The notes beneath the pieces were generated by a model. That model saw only the letters and a list, made by a program, of their open reading frames with translations. It was not told where the DNA came from and searched no databases. A stretch of DNA of 64,000 bases from Aquarana catesbeiana (lineage: Eukaryota; Chordata; Amphibia; Anura; Ranidae), in assembly GCF_042186555.1 (NCBI RefSeq), contig NC_133333.1:71001618-71065617 (forward strand), given 5' to 3'. Of this stretch, positions 43,910 to 54,400 are shown piece after piece. Position 1 is the stretch's first letter, and every line of letters starts with the position of its first letter. A program made the position numbers and the translations under genes.

Positions 43910-44545
43910 TTTCACCTATCATCGTTTGCACTTGCACTTTTTTCATCTCTTTTTTTGCACAAACTGTTTTATGAAGATTCACTTTGTTCACGTTGGAACT
44001 GTATTACATCAATTGGATTGACTTTTGGCTATTTTTATAGCCTTTCTGCACTTTTTTGTACCTTATGCAATTTTTGTTATTGCATGCGACTTATCTCATG
44101 CGATTTTTTTTTTTTTTTTTTAATTTCTAAATTTTTGTGTTTTTTTTTTTTTTATCTTGATGCACTTTTAGATTATTTTTGGATTTATTTACCTTCATTT
44201 GGATATGTCTATTTATTTGATGTCCTATTTCATGAATTTTCACTGTCATTTATCCGATGTGACTTCTTATGAATTTAATGGATGTTTAGTCACTTTATTT
44301 ATGTGATTTTGTTCTTTACGCATATGCACTTTACTTGAAGAATTGGATTATATTTATTTCATCACATTTATGCACTTTGAGTTAGCGCCACATATCTTTA
44401 TTTTCCTTATTGTTTTTCTGTGTGGGAACACTGCCGTATGTGTGGCGGCTCCTTAGTCATCTTTAGCTGCTTTGGCTCGTCTTGGTTTTGCGCATTAGTT
44501 TTCTTCTTTCTTTTTCAATATTTTTCTATACACGTCCTCCCTGGG
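43910..44545. other. Unassigned T-rich interval
   Basis: Mostly T-rich with repeated TGCACTTT motifs, which also occur at Penelope-like 3' ends. No open frame with recognisable content. Confidence 0.3.
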
Positions 44546-45623
44546 TCAGCTGATGGCCTCCCATGGCTTTCACTACCATTTATATGCTGATGACACCCAA
44601 ATCTATCTCTCTACCCCTCAGCTCACCCCATCAATCTTCTCACGCATCACTGATCTACTAACAGACATATCAGCCTGGATGTCAAACCACTTCCTCAAAC
44701 TTAATCTATCTAAAACAGAGCTCTTAATATTTCCTCCCCCACGTGCCCCCTCCCCTGACTTCTCTGTCAAGATCAATGGCACATCTATCAGTCCGTCCCC
44801 ACATGCCAGGGTGCTAGGGGTAACCTTAGACTCTGAACTGTCCTTTCAGGCCCACATACAATCCCTGTCCAAATCATGCCGCCATAGCCTCTGCAACATT
44901 TGCAGAATACGCCCCTTTTTAACTAATGACACCACCAAGCTTCTAATTCACTCCCTGGTCATCTCTCGCCTCGACTACTGCAACTCCCTCCTCATTGGAT
45001 TACCTTTACATAGACTTTCCCCCCTTCAGTCCATAATGAATGCCGCTGCAAGACTCATCCACTTTACCAAACATTCAGTGTCCTCTACCCTTCTCTGCCA
45101 ATCCCTCCACTGGCTTCCACTCACCCAACGAATAAAATTTAGAGTACTAACAATAATTTACAAAGCCATCCATAAACTCTGCCCCCAGCTACATCACTAA
45201 CCTAGTCCCAAAATACCAACCAAGCCGCTCTCTTCTTTCATCCCAAGACCTCCTGCTCTCTAGCTCCCTTGTCACCTCCTCCCATGCTCGCCTCCAGGAT
45301 TTCTCCAGAGCTTCTCTCATCCTTTGGAACTACCTACCCCAATCTGTTTGACTGTCCCCTAATCTATCCATCTTTAGGCGATCCCTGAAAACCCTTCTCT
45401 TCAAAGAAGCCTATCCTGCTTCTAACTAACACTGTTTTACTTCCTCCATCAACTCATCCCCCACAGCTATTACCTTTTGTATCACTTGACCCTTCCTTTT
45501 TAGATTGTAAGCTCTAACAAACAGGGCCCTCTGATTCCTCTTGTACCAAATTGTAATGTAACTGTAATGTCTGCCTTCATGTTGTAAAGCACTGCACAAA
45601 CTGTTGGCGCTATATAAAACCTG

Positions 45624-45655
<32 letters not shown>
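44546..45655 (+). pseudogene. L2-type LINE, RT C-terminal half and 3' tail
   Basis: Open for 215 codons from 44553: the catalytic YADDTQIYLS, then WMSNHFLKLNLSKTELL, VLGVTLDSELSFQAHI, LVISRLDYCNSLL and LHWLPLTQRIKF. This is the fingers-to-thumb end of an L2/Rex1-group reverse transcriptase. Coding similarity continues with stops to about 45420. The 3' end is GGCGCTATATAAAACCTG followed by an AAT microsatellite (45627-45653). The 5' part, including the endonuclease, is missing. Confidence 0.85.
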
Positions 45656-45656
<1 letters not shown>

Positions 45657-45686
45657 TACCAGCTAGAGCCTGTGGGATATTTATTG

Positions 45687-45858
45687 TGTAATGTTTGTGC
45701 AGAATCATTGTGACCCTTAACCCCTTTCTCCTGATGCATGCTAGGGGAAGGGGCTGTACCAGGAAGTCAGTCAGTGTGTGTGTGGGACTGGAAGCAGCCG
45801 CATAAAAATTAGAGGGAGACCTGTTGTATTATGACTCCTCCATGTAAGAATGTACATG
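45687..45858 (+). repeat. 5' LTR, truncated
   Basis: TGTAATGTTTGTGCAGAATC onward matches 49050-49220. Similarity stops at about 45858, where gag coding begins, so the LTR end, primer site and leader are deleted. Confidence 0.8.
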
Positions 45859-48740
45859 ACTCTGCGACCCAGCCATACAGAAACATTTACTCACAGAACC
45901 CAACGAAAACCACGGACCTTGCTACGGTCATGGGGTTGGCAACACAGGACACCACCCTACTGAAGGCGCCACCTGGATCTCCTGCAAGCCAGGGAGAAGA
46001 AATATTCTACACTGTTATCACCCGACACCCACGATGGCCATCTCCAAATCAACCTAAACCTTGCCACCCTAATTTTTCTGTCTCTAGGACGCCGACTTGC
46101 TACCGTTGTGGTAACACTTCTCACAGTGCACCTGCATGCAAGTTCAAGGATGTTGTTTGTTTTCGTTGTGCAAAGACTGGTCATATTGGGCGTGTTTGCC
46201 GCAGCTCACGCTCCCCAAACACTACCACAAAAGGTAGACGTAAACAGACATTTCATGTGGATACTGACAATAACAGCTCAAGCTTTGATGAGGAGACCTT
46301 GTGTCCAGCATGTTGGACTGTTTCGGGTAGCTGGGAATACTCCTGCGATAAAAGTGGATGTCACACTCAATGGCTATCCTGTCTCCATGGATGTTGATAC
46401 AGGGGCAGCTGTGTCCGTCATTTCATGGACTGATTTAAAGGCATCGGGTCTGTTCCTACCGCTCCAACCTACAAATCTCAAACTACAAACCTACAGCAAG
46501 GAACTGCTACAGCCCTTAGGTTATGTAAAACCCATTGTGACGTTAGTCAACCGCAGTCAAACTCCAGCCATCTGACAGCGAATCATGGATGAGGTCCTGG
46601 CAGGCATACCTTTCACCCAATGTCTACTAGATGACATGCTCATCACTGGTCCCACTGATGAAGAACACAAAAAGAATGTTGAATCTGTGCTAGAGAGACT
46701 CCAACGGTATGGTTTACGTGTCAATCTTTCAAAATGCGAATTTCTCAAGTTTCGACTGGAATTTTCTGCCCGCACTGTGGACCAACATGGGTTACATGCT
46801 ACTGAAGAAAAGGTTAAAGTCCTTACCCATGCCCCTACTCCCCAGAATGTCAAACAGCTCAGGTCCTAACTTGGCCTCCTAAATTACTACCACTGTTTCT
46901 TGTCGAACCTAGCACACCAGCTCTACCCGTTACATCGCTTACTGGATGCAAGAGCTAAATGGATATGGACAGACAAATGTAAAGAAGCTTTTCGGCTTTC
47001 TAAAGAGCTCATTCTGTCCTCTCAAGTTCTGGTCCACTATGATTTAAAGAAACACGTCACCTTGGCTTGTGACGCCTCTCCTTATGAACTGGGTGCTGTG
47101 TTTTCCCATGTCATGCCAGATGGCATGAAGCGCCCCATTTCTTTTGCCTCCAGGTCTTTAACCCCAGCAGAACTAAACTATTCCCAGATAGACAAGGAAG
47201 CTTTGGCCATTGTATGGGCCACAAAAGAAATTTCACACGTACATTTATGGTCGGAAGTTCACACTTATGACTGACCACAAAACTCTGTTGTCAATACTAA
47301 ACCCTCAGAAAGGAATTTCTACAACAACCGCATCTCACTTACAAAGGTACGCTTTATTCTTGGAAGCTTATATTTATTCTATCAGATACCGCTCTCATGA
47401 GGCCCATGGCAATGCAGATGCATTTTCCAGATTGCCAATTGGAGACCACCCACCTAGAGACATACGCATAGTGGAAGTACACAGGCCACGTTCCTGCATG
47501 TCCACCTCCCTAATTACCAGACATACAGCCACAGATCCCTTCAGATATTCTCGTATGTTCAGGCTGGATGGCCAGAGAAAGTCCCAAGTGAATTTCGTCC
47601 GTACTTTGCCAGAAAATGTGAGCTTGTGGCTAATGCTGGTTGCCTACAGTGGGGCAATAGAGTGATTATACCACATTATTTGCAACCAACCATGCTAAGG
47701 ATACTGCATTAGGGCATTCCTGGCATGGTGCGCATGAAACAGCAAGCCTGGAGCTATGTTAGGTGGCCACAAATGGATACAGCAATTGAAGATTATGTGG
47801 CTCAATGTCCTGGGTGCTGTCAAGCTCAGTGATCCCAAAAGAAAGGAACCCGGCTGCCTTGGCCATGGCCGACAGACCCATGGTCAAGACTCCATCTTGA
47901 TTTTGCTGGCCCAATCCAGGGTAAGATGTATTTGATCGTGGTAAATGCACATTCAAAATGGCCGGAGGTATTTCAAATGCCTTCTATTACCTCAGCTGCT
48001 ACCATTCTAGTCTTAAGGAAGCTCTTTGCTCAATATGGCTTGCCAACAGCCATAGTCTAGGACAGTGGAACTCAATTTACATTGCATGAGTTTCAATCCT
48101 TCCTCAGTGACTTGAACATCCAACACTACAAAACAGTTCCTTATCACCCAGCCTCGAATGGGCTGGCAGAAGGGTTTGTGCAGACGTTTAAGAAGCATTT
48201 ACTGTCCACTCTGGACCAGGTCAGAATGTCAGAGGAGAAGCTGCTGGAGTTCTTGACCATGTACCGAAACAAAACACACTACTACTGGGCTGTCCCCTGC
48301 TTTTCTTATGTTTGGCAGGCATCTCCGCACCAAACTTGATTTAGTCCGTCCACAGGAACAGTCACCAACACCTCCTCCACCAGGCCGTCCTGGATTCCGT
48401 GCTGGTGATCTTGTATGATTTCGAAATTAGAGTTTTGCCTCATTGGCTTCCTGGAATTATTGATGGACTTATTGGAAGAAGAATGTACCTTGTTCGCCAG
48501 GAGAATGGCGTTTGTTTGAAACCTTTCGCAATTGAAGAAGCGCATTTGCCGACCACTAGAGCCAAATCCGACCCTCTTTCTAACCAACCACCAGAGTCTA
48601 CTCAGGGCTCTACTGGTGACATATGGCATGGTGTCTGGCATGATCCCACAAGTTTACAACCAACCTCTGAAACGGTTGGTGACCATATTCCTGAGGAGTC
48701 CGGACATGTGCCTGGAGTCGCAGAGACTGATTGATCTGTT
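45831..48740 (+). pseudogene. Mag-like gag-pol remnant
   Basis: Gag ends with two zinc knuckles, CYRCGNTSHSAPAC and CFRCAKTGHIGRVC (about 46095-46200). Protease VDTGAAVSVIS follows one frame over (46395-46430). The RT is picked up late at LLDDMLITGPTDEEH (YLDD with Tyr replaced). RNase H shows LACDASPYELGAV and DKEALAIVW. The integrase shows LHLDFAGPIQG, DSGTQFT preceded by a TAG stop near 48058, and PASNGLAEGFVQTF where the catalytic Glu is present. At least five frame breaks. Confidence 0.8.
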
Positions 48741-49049
48741 GGACACCCACGGACATCTCCAGAACCCTTGACCAACTCTATCCCTTCCAGTCCCTTGCCA
48801 CTTCTCAAGTCTGCTCGCCAAAGACATCAAACTCCTTTTTGGCAAAGCACTCATATCTTACAGGACACATCGGAGGTCAGGAAATGGAGACAGGGCTTCT
48901 GAAGTGCTGAGGAAGCCACAGAACTGGGTTGGAGATACTACTTGCTGAACTGATCCTGCTTGCCTTGTTCTTTATATGTTGAGTATTTTATGTGTTGAGT
49001 ATTTGTTCTCTTGTTATATTTTATTTTTTTCTTCGAGAAAAAGAGGAGG

Positions 49050-49354
49050 TGTAATGTTTGTGCAGAATCACTGTGACCCTTAACCCCCTTCTCCTGATGC
49101 ATGCTGGGGGAGGGGCTGTACCAGGAAGTCAGTCAGTGTGTGTGGGACTGGAAGCAGCTGCATGATACTTAGAGGGAGACCTGTTGTATTATGAATCCTC
49201 CATATAAGAATGCACATCGCTTCCTGAGTGAGTAATAAACCCTTCCATGGTTAAGAAGTGCATACAGTCTGTGTGTAACTTACTGAGCAGATACTGGCAG
49301 CATTGCTAGCAACACCCTGAGAGACCCTGTGTCGAAGAGACATAACATGTTACA
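49050..49354 (+). repeat. 3' LTR of the Mag-like element
   Basis: Starts TGTAATG right after the purine tract and contains GAGTAATAAACCC as a likely polyadenylation signal (about 49229). The end is either ACATAACA at 49347 or TGTTACA at 49354. Confidence 0.75.
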
Positions 49355-49375
49355 TCACTTTTTACTTTATAAGAC

Positions 49376-51260
49376 ACTCTCACGTCGGGGTGGCTACACA
49401 GTCATCCTGGGAAACCTCAAGCTCAGACACCATGAGCTCCTGGGAGGTCTCCAGGGACAACCTTGTTGCACCTGTCATGGCTGCTAGGGGAAATGGCACA
49501 TATATCTCAGTGGTCACCCCTGATTTATCTACTTCAGCACTATGCTGAATCAGTCCTGTCCCTTGCACAGAACAGTTTTCCCTTTTAAACATCAACATAG
49601 AGGAAAATATATGACCATTTTCAGACTTCTTAGTACACACATCATTAAGTTTAGCTTTAACCCTTGTCTCTCTGCTACAAAGGGCATTGCACGGAGACAA
49701 GTCCTTAACAGTCCTCAAGCTTGCTGCAGGTTCAGCTTCAAACTGTGCTTTGCTACTTACTAGACAGGGTATTCATTTGCAGCAAGTCTCTGAAAGCAGA
49801 TCCTCACACTGGACTTATGGCCCGTACACACAATCCGAATATCGTACGACAGATCGTACAACCTTTTTCGCGTAATAGTCGCAAGCAGAAATTGAATAGG
49901 TAAAAAAAGTCACAAAAATTCTCGTACGACAGGAAAAAAAAAAAAATCGGAAGTGATGTCATGTGTTGTAATGTATTTGTATTGTATTTTCGGAGGACAA
50001 CTATACTGACTAAACGAAAATCGTACGATCTGGAATCGTACAAGGAAAATTTTCGTGCATGTCTGATCGAATAATATCGGATGAACTGTCGTGATCAGCT
50101 GTCAAAAATAGTGTACACACGATCCAAAAATCATACGATTCTTCCTCGGACGACTGTTTTCGTACGATATTCAGATCATGTGTACGGGCCATTACTCCCA
50201 CTTCACAGGGAATAGTCCCCTGACCAGTCTCTCTCACATTTGTAACAGCAACAGTCTTACCATTCCATTTGGCAGGTGTTGAAAGCTTAAATTGAGAGCT
50301 TTGTCGCTTCTTTGCTGTGCTCTCACAAGCTAATGCCCCCACATGGACACGGGGCAACATTGCATCCTGCTTGGATTTTCCAACATCCCCTGCAGGCCAA
50401 ACAGGTTTCCTGTTGCCAGGGTTAACAGCAGACCCACACACGGTCATACCCCTTGAAGGATGCTGGATACTGTGCCCTCTTCTCTGGGCTGACCACTTCA
50501 CACAAGCAGCCATAACTTGAAACCACTGGTTTATTGTGCTCTCTATCACCCCCGGCAGGCTGAACAAAATTTCCTTCACGGTTGTCAGGGGTGACAACAG
50601 ACACTTTTGCACAAACCTCTTCACTCAGAATTTGAGCCACCTCTCTGTTGTAGCTCCTCCTTTCTGCAAACTGACTTTCTCCTGCAGTAAACCTCTTGGT
50701 ACTATTGCATCAGAAAAGATTGCACCAATTCAGCCCAGCGGATTCTGGGCCATCCTTGGGAGGAAGCAATCATTGCAAATTCAGCCAAAAAGTATTCAAC
50801 ATGTTCAGAAGGCAACATAGGCCATATGAAGTCAGCCATACAATTTTCTCCTTCGTTGCCACAGGCAACCACACCCATCTGCTCATTCTTTGCACTAAGA
50901 GACAGCTTGCTTTCCCTTTGCCTTTGCTCCAGTGCGGCCAAATTTTCTGTCAGTAACAACCCCTGTCAGTAACAACCCCTCCAGCCACAGGGTTCTGTCT
51001 CTCATCTCAGCAAACATTGATTCCTTTTTGCGTTTTTACCGCCCCATCTCTGCAATCAGGCCCACAACGATTTTTAACACGGGAAAATTTGGCGTACTGT
51101 CTCTAAGACTTGCAAGCAGCACACTTTCACATGCAGACTCCACTGGTTCACATTAGCTGATCCTCACAGCATTGCTGCAAAACTCAGTTTGTTGCTACTC
51201 ACTGTTTTTGGTATGCGGGGATCTAGAACTCCACCGTCATGCCCGCCTTCGAACACCATG
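49376..51260 (-). pseudogene. Second Gypsy-type element: gag remnant and primer site
   Basis: Minus strand. From an LTR at the right come a primer-site-like TGGTGTTCGAAGG at about 51258, degraded leader, and gag-like sequence: ENLAALEQRQRESKLSLSAKNEQM (written here only in part as a coiled-coil-like region), then EHVEYFLAEFAMIASSQGW, a segment like Gypsy capsid starts. Further blocks, open over long stretches, lie at 50640-50200 and 49780-49380 on either side of a Harbinger-type MITE. The product of these later blocks is not recognised. Pol and the other LTR are missing; the left end stops near the Mag-like LTR. Confidence 0.5.
49818..50191. mobile_element. PIF/Harbinger-type MITE
   Basis: A 374-base element with inverted ends TGGCCCGTACACA and TGTGTACGGGCCA and TTA duplications at 49815-49817 and 50192-50194. 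ATCGTACGA-like motifs recur through it. A 3-bp TTA target is typical for Harbinger. Confidence 0.8.
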
Positions 51261-51650
51261 TGTAAGATTGGAGTGAGCAGACTCAAGCGGTAGGTGTGTT
51301 TCCAGTGAGTACGCCACGTTATGTTATTGCCATACAGCTGCTTCAGGCCTGTAGCCTAGGCCTTAGGTCTGCTCCTTAGAACAAAAGAGTTTTCCTAGAG
51401 TTAGGCTCTCTCCTTGCTTACTCCTGATCAGTGCCTTGCTGCTCTGTCACAAAGTACATCTGCCTCCTGCAGACATGCATGCTCTGGCTGCACCCATGCA
51501 GCCTCTGACTCCTGCAGAGGAATGGGAGTCCACCTGACTCCCATGCACAGGCTTCCTGTCTGTCGGGTGGGGCCCTGAGCCATAGCCAGGTCACAACTAA
51601 ATAGCCCAGCACACAGCTGTGCAATCAGCGTGCCTTTGTCTCCAAAATCT
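51261..51650 (-). repeat. LTR of the second Gypsy-type element
   Basis: In element sense the end is CACTCCAATCTTACA at 51261, followed by the primer site. A CTATTTAG TATA-like motif lies near 51600. The far edge is unclear because TTAA-MITE sequence begins at about 51655. Confidence 0.55.
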
Positions 51651-52474
51651 GCTTGTGGAATGGTGACAAACTATGGTACCTAAAAATCTCCATAGGTGGC
51701 GCTTTAAAAAAAATTAACAGTTACCAGGTTAGCGCTACAGAGGAGTTCTAGTGCTAGAATTATTGCTCTCGCTCTGACGATCACTGTGATATCTCAAATG
51801 TGGGATTTGAGCACCGTTTACATATGCGGGCGCGACTTGCGTGTGCGTTTTTCTTTGCATCGCAGGGACAGGGGCGCTTTCAAATTATTATTTTTTTCTT
51901 ATTTATTTTATTTATTTTTGTTTTTTTACATTGTCACTTTAAAAAAAAAGTGATCACTTTTATTGCTGTCGCAAGGAATGTAAACAACCTTTGTGACAGT
52001 AATAGGTGGTGACAGGTACTCTTTATGGAGGGATCTGGGGTCTCCTTTGCACTTCAAAGTATTCAGATCGGCAAAACCGGCGACTCTGAATACTGTCTTT
52101 TTTTTTTTTTTAAACGGCGCCATTGGCAGCCGAGTAAACCGGAAGTGACGTCGCTTCCGTGTTTACAGAAAGAAGACTGGAACAAAACCATTTCCGGCTT
52201 CCTTCCAGTCTCACTCTAGCCAGCGGAAGTGCTGGATTGTGGATCGGGTCTCGCGGTGGGACGGGAGGCCGGGAAGAGCAGTGGAAGGGGGGGGGACGTC
52301 CCCTCTCGCTCCTTCGTGATAACAGCCGAGTGACTTTTAGCCACATCGGTTGTTATCCCTGAAGAGCTGACCGCCCGCTCTAAAAAACGGTAATGGGATG
52401 ATGCCTGGTGCAACATCCCGGTATAACCCCTTAAAGCTGAAGCCGCATATGTACGTACGCTCGGCGCTAAGGGG
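51651..52474 (+). mobile_element. TTAA MITE, left-truncated
   Basis: Ends GGCGCTAAGGGG before TTAA at 52475-52478. The start, GGTGACAAACTATGGTACC then GGTGGCGCTTTAAA, matches the middle of the element at 16791 (near 17125-17170). The family's T/A runs and GGAATGTAAACAACC motif are present. Confidence 0.6.
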
Positions 52475-52478
52475 TTAA

Positions 52479-52921
52479 AAAAAAAGTGGGGAATGCACTG
52501 CCTACCACAGGATGGTGCACTGTAATAGCCAATCGTACTGGGCAGGTACAAAGGGCACCATCTTGTCGAAGGCAGCACACTCACTGTGTTAACATTAGCT
52601 TAATTTTCATTTAATCGCAGAATTAAAAAAAAAAAAACAACAATCAACTGAAAATGACCAGCCTTGAATGCACTGACTTTTCTCTTCAGGCTAGGTTCAC
52701 ATCTAAGCGGGAGCGAGAAGGTGTGCAATTGCAGACCTTTCCTTCACTGGCAGAGGAAAAACACACTACTGCTTAGGAGATAAGCAGAGGTACACTAAAA
52801 TATGGGAAACCCTCAGTCCACGCACGTTTCATGCACCTCATTCAAATTGCACCCCCCTTGCAATCTGCAGTGGGTGTCAGTACTATCTTAACGACAAACG
52901 ACATCCCAAACAAAGGTTGTA
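52479..52921. other. Unassigned flank, probable MITE left part
   Basis: No coding signal. CAGGCTAGGTTCACAT at about 52688 and its inverse-like GCCTGGTTTCACACTATAG at about 58773 could be the two ends of one MITE into which D2 inserted. Confidence 0.35.
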
Positions 52922-52964
52922 AAATGGAAAATTGTATACTCACCTTTCCGTAATTTTCCTTTCC

Positions 52965-53071
52965 TGACGCATCTTCATGGCAGCACACACTGGGTTGTGA
53001 CTCCGCCTCCACAACCTGACAGGATTGGTCTAGCTATAAAAGTTTGAAGAGAGATGACCCCCACCATTCTC
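52965..53071 (-). repeat. D2 inverted terminal repeat, 3' side
   Basis: Contains CATGGCAGCACACACTGGG and CAGGATTGGTCTAGC. Its reverse complement is at 58521-58633. Confidence 0.85.
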
Positions 53072-53099
53072 TGTATATATCATCTAAGAACAGGGTGGG

Positions 53100-53197
53100 A
53101 ACCTGTGTGCTGCCATGAAGATGCGTCAGGAAAGGAAAATTACGGAAAGGTGAGTATACAATTTTCCATTTTCCTGACGCCTTCATGGCAGCACACA
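53100..53197 (-). repeat. D2 internal complementary region
   Basis: The left part (53100-53172) is the reverse complement of the extreme left end (52922-53000), including GGAAAATTACGGAAAGG. The right part (53170-53197) is the reverse complement of the extreme right end (58600-58633). Confidence 0.8.
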
Positions 53198-53249
53198 CTG
53201 GGAAATAACTCGCCAGTCGGGAGGGTGCAAACAAACACATTTTATTATT

Positions 53250-54400
53250 CTAAAGAGCTGTGGAGTTGGCTTTAATAATGGATCTGCCAAAATCTGCTGC
53301 TGTTAGTTGAGCAAAGTCAATTTTGTAGTGAGAAGTAAACGTATGTCTAGATGACCAGGTCGCTGCTTTACATATTGTTTCTGGTGAAACCCTTCAGTAT
53401 GCTGCCCATGAAGTTGCCACTGCCCTGGTTGAATGTGCCTTGATACCTTCCGGGATATTAAGTTGCTGAGTAGAGTATGCCTTTTTGATGGTGTTAACCA
53501 GCCAGGATGCGATCGTTCGAGAAGTTGCTGGATGACCTTTCCTAGGTCCGTGTGGAATTATGAGAAGAGTATCGGTTTTCCTGAAGGAAGCTGTGGTTTC
53601 TAGATATTTGGTAATGACTGTTTTGATATCCAATGCATGAGGCTCACCTTGGTCGTCAGTAAAGGATGGAAGGGTGATATCCTGGTTATAATGAAAAGAA
53701 GATGCTACTTTGGGAGTGAAATGCTCCGAAGGCTTCAATACCACTCTATCGGGATAGAGAACTAGGTATGGTTCTGTTATCAGTAGTGCTCTAAGTTCCG
53801 AAACTCTTTTTGCAGATGTAATAGCGATAAGGAAGGTTAGCTTTAGAGTCAGGTTCCAAAGAGATATTGATTCAACCGGAAAAAAAGGAGGTTTTGATAA
53901 TGCGTCAAGTACTGTAGAAAGATCCCATGCTGGAAAAGTGGGTTTTCTTGGAGGTCTGATTTTTAGGCAAGCCTTCATGAACTGGATCACCAGAGGATGC
54001 AGGGCCCATCTAATGCCTGTTTTAGCCGATAGGGCAGAAATCTGGACTCTAAGGGTACTTGAGCTTAATCCTTTGTTGATACCCAGCTGAAGGAATTCCA
54101 GAACTTGCGGTGGCTCGGGTGATACTGGGTTCCAATTTTTTTGTTGAGCTAGTGAACAAAACCTATCCCAGACTTGTGAGTACGTTTTGTTGGTGGTGCT
54201 TTTTCTTGCTTGTAAAAGGGTTGCAATTACTTCCTGCGAGCATCCCTGCTCTAATAACCTAGTCCTTTCAATTTCCAAGCTGTCAAGTGTAGTTTCTCTG
54301 GTGCTGGATGTAGAAGTTGACCCTGAGATAGGAGGTCTGATGTTACCGGGAGAGGCAGTGGATGTTGCAGGCTGAGCTGTAGTAGGGTAGTGAACCAAGG
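53250..54400 (-). pseudogene. D2 tyrosine recombinase with one premature stop
   Basis: Strand-exchange enzyme for integration. It shows an N-terminal SAM-like domain (LLQARKSTTNKTYSQVWDRF) and catalytic Arg in SAKRVSELRAL, His and Arg in KAHSTRAVATS. A TGA at 53394-53396 ends the frame after SWAAY. Beyond it the same frame continues without further stops through ICKAATWSS and the nucleophile in TSHYKIDF to TAG at 53250-53252. So a single substitution removes the catalytic Tyr. The same frame stays open upstream for most of the RT gene, to 56090. Confidence 0.85.

Larger units (their letters stand above)
45687..49354 (+). mobile_element. Ty3/Gypsy retrotransposon, Mag-like, decayed
   Basis: Has a truncated 5' LTR (45687-45858) joined directly to late gag, then protease, RT/RNase H, integrase, a purine tract AAAAAGAGGAGG and a 3' LTR. 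Two CCHC knuckles and the integrase type suggest the Mag group. Internal deletions remove early gag and most of the RT palm. No target duplication could be confirmed. Confidence 0.8.

Noticed and set aside
44553..45200. Host reverse-transcriptase-related gene
   Set aside because: It has the YADD motif, an L2-type order of motifs and the L2 3' tail with an AAT microsatellite, and a second copy exists at 25502-26488.
51240..51260. tRNA gene fragment
   Set aside because: The CTTCGAACACCA-like sequence looks like a tRNA 3' end because it is the complement of a retrotransposon primer site; no cloverleaf can be built around it.
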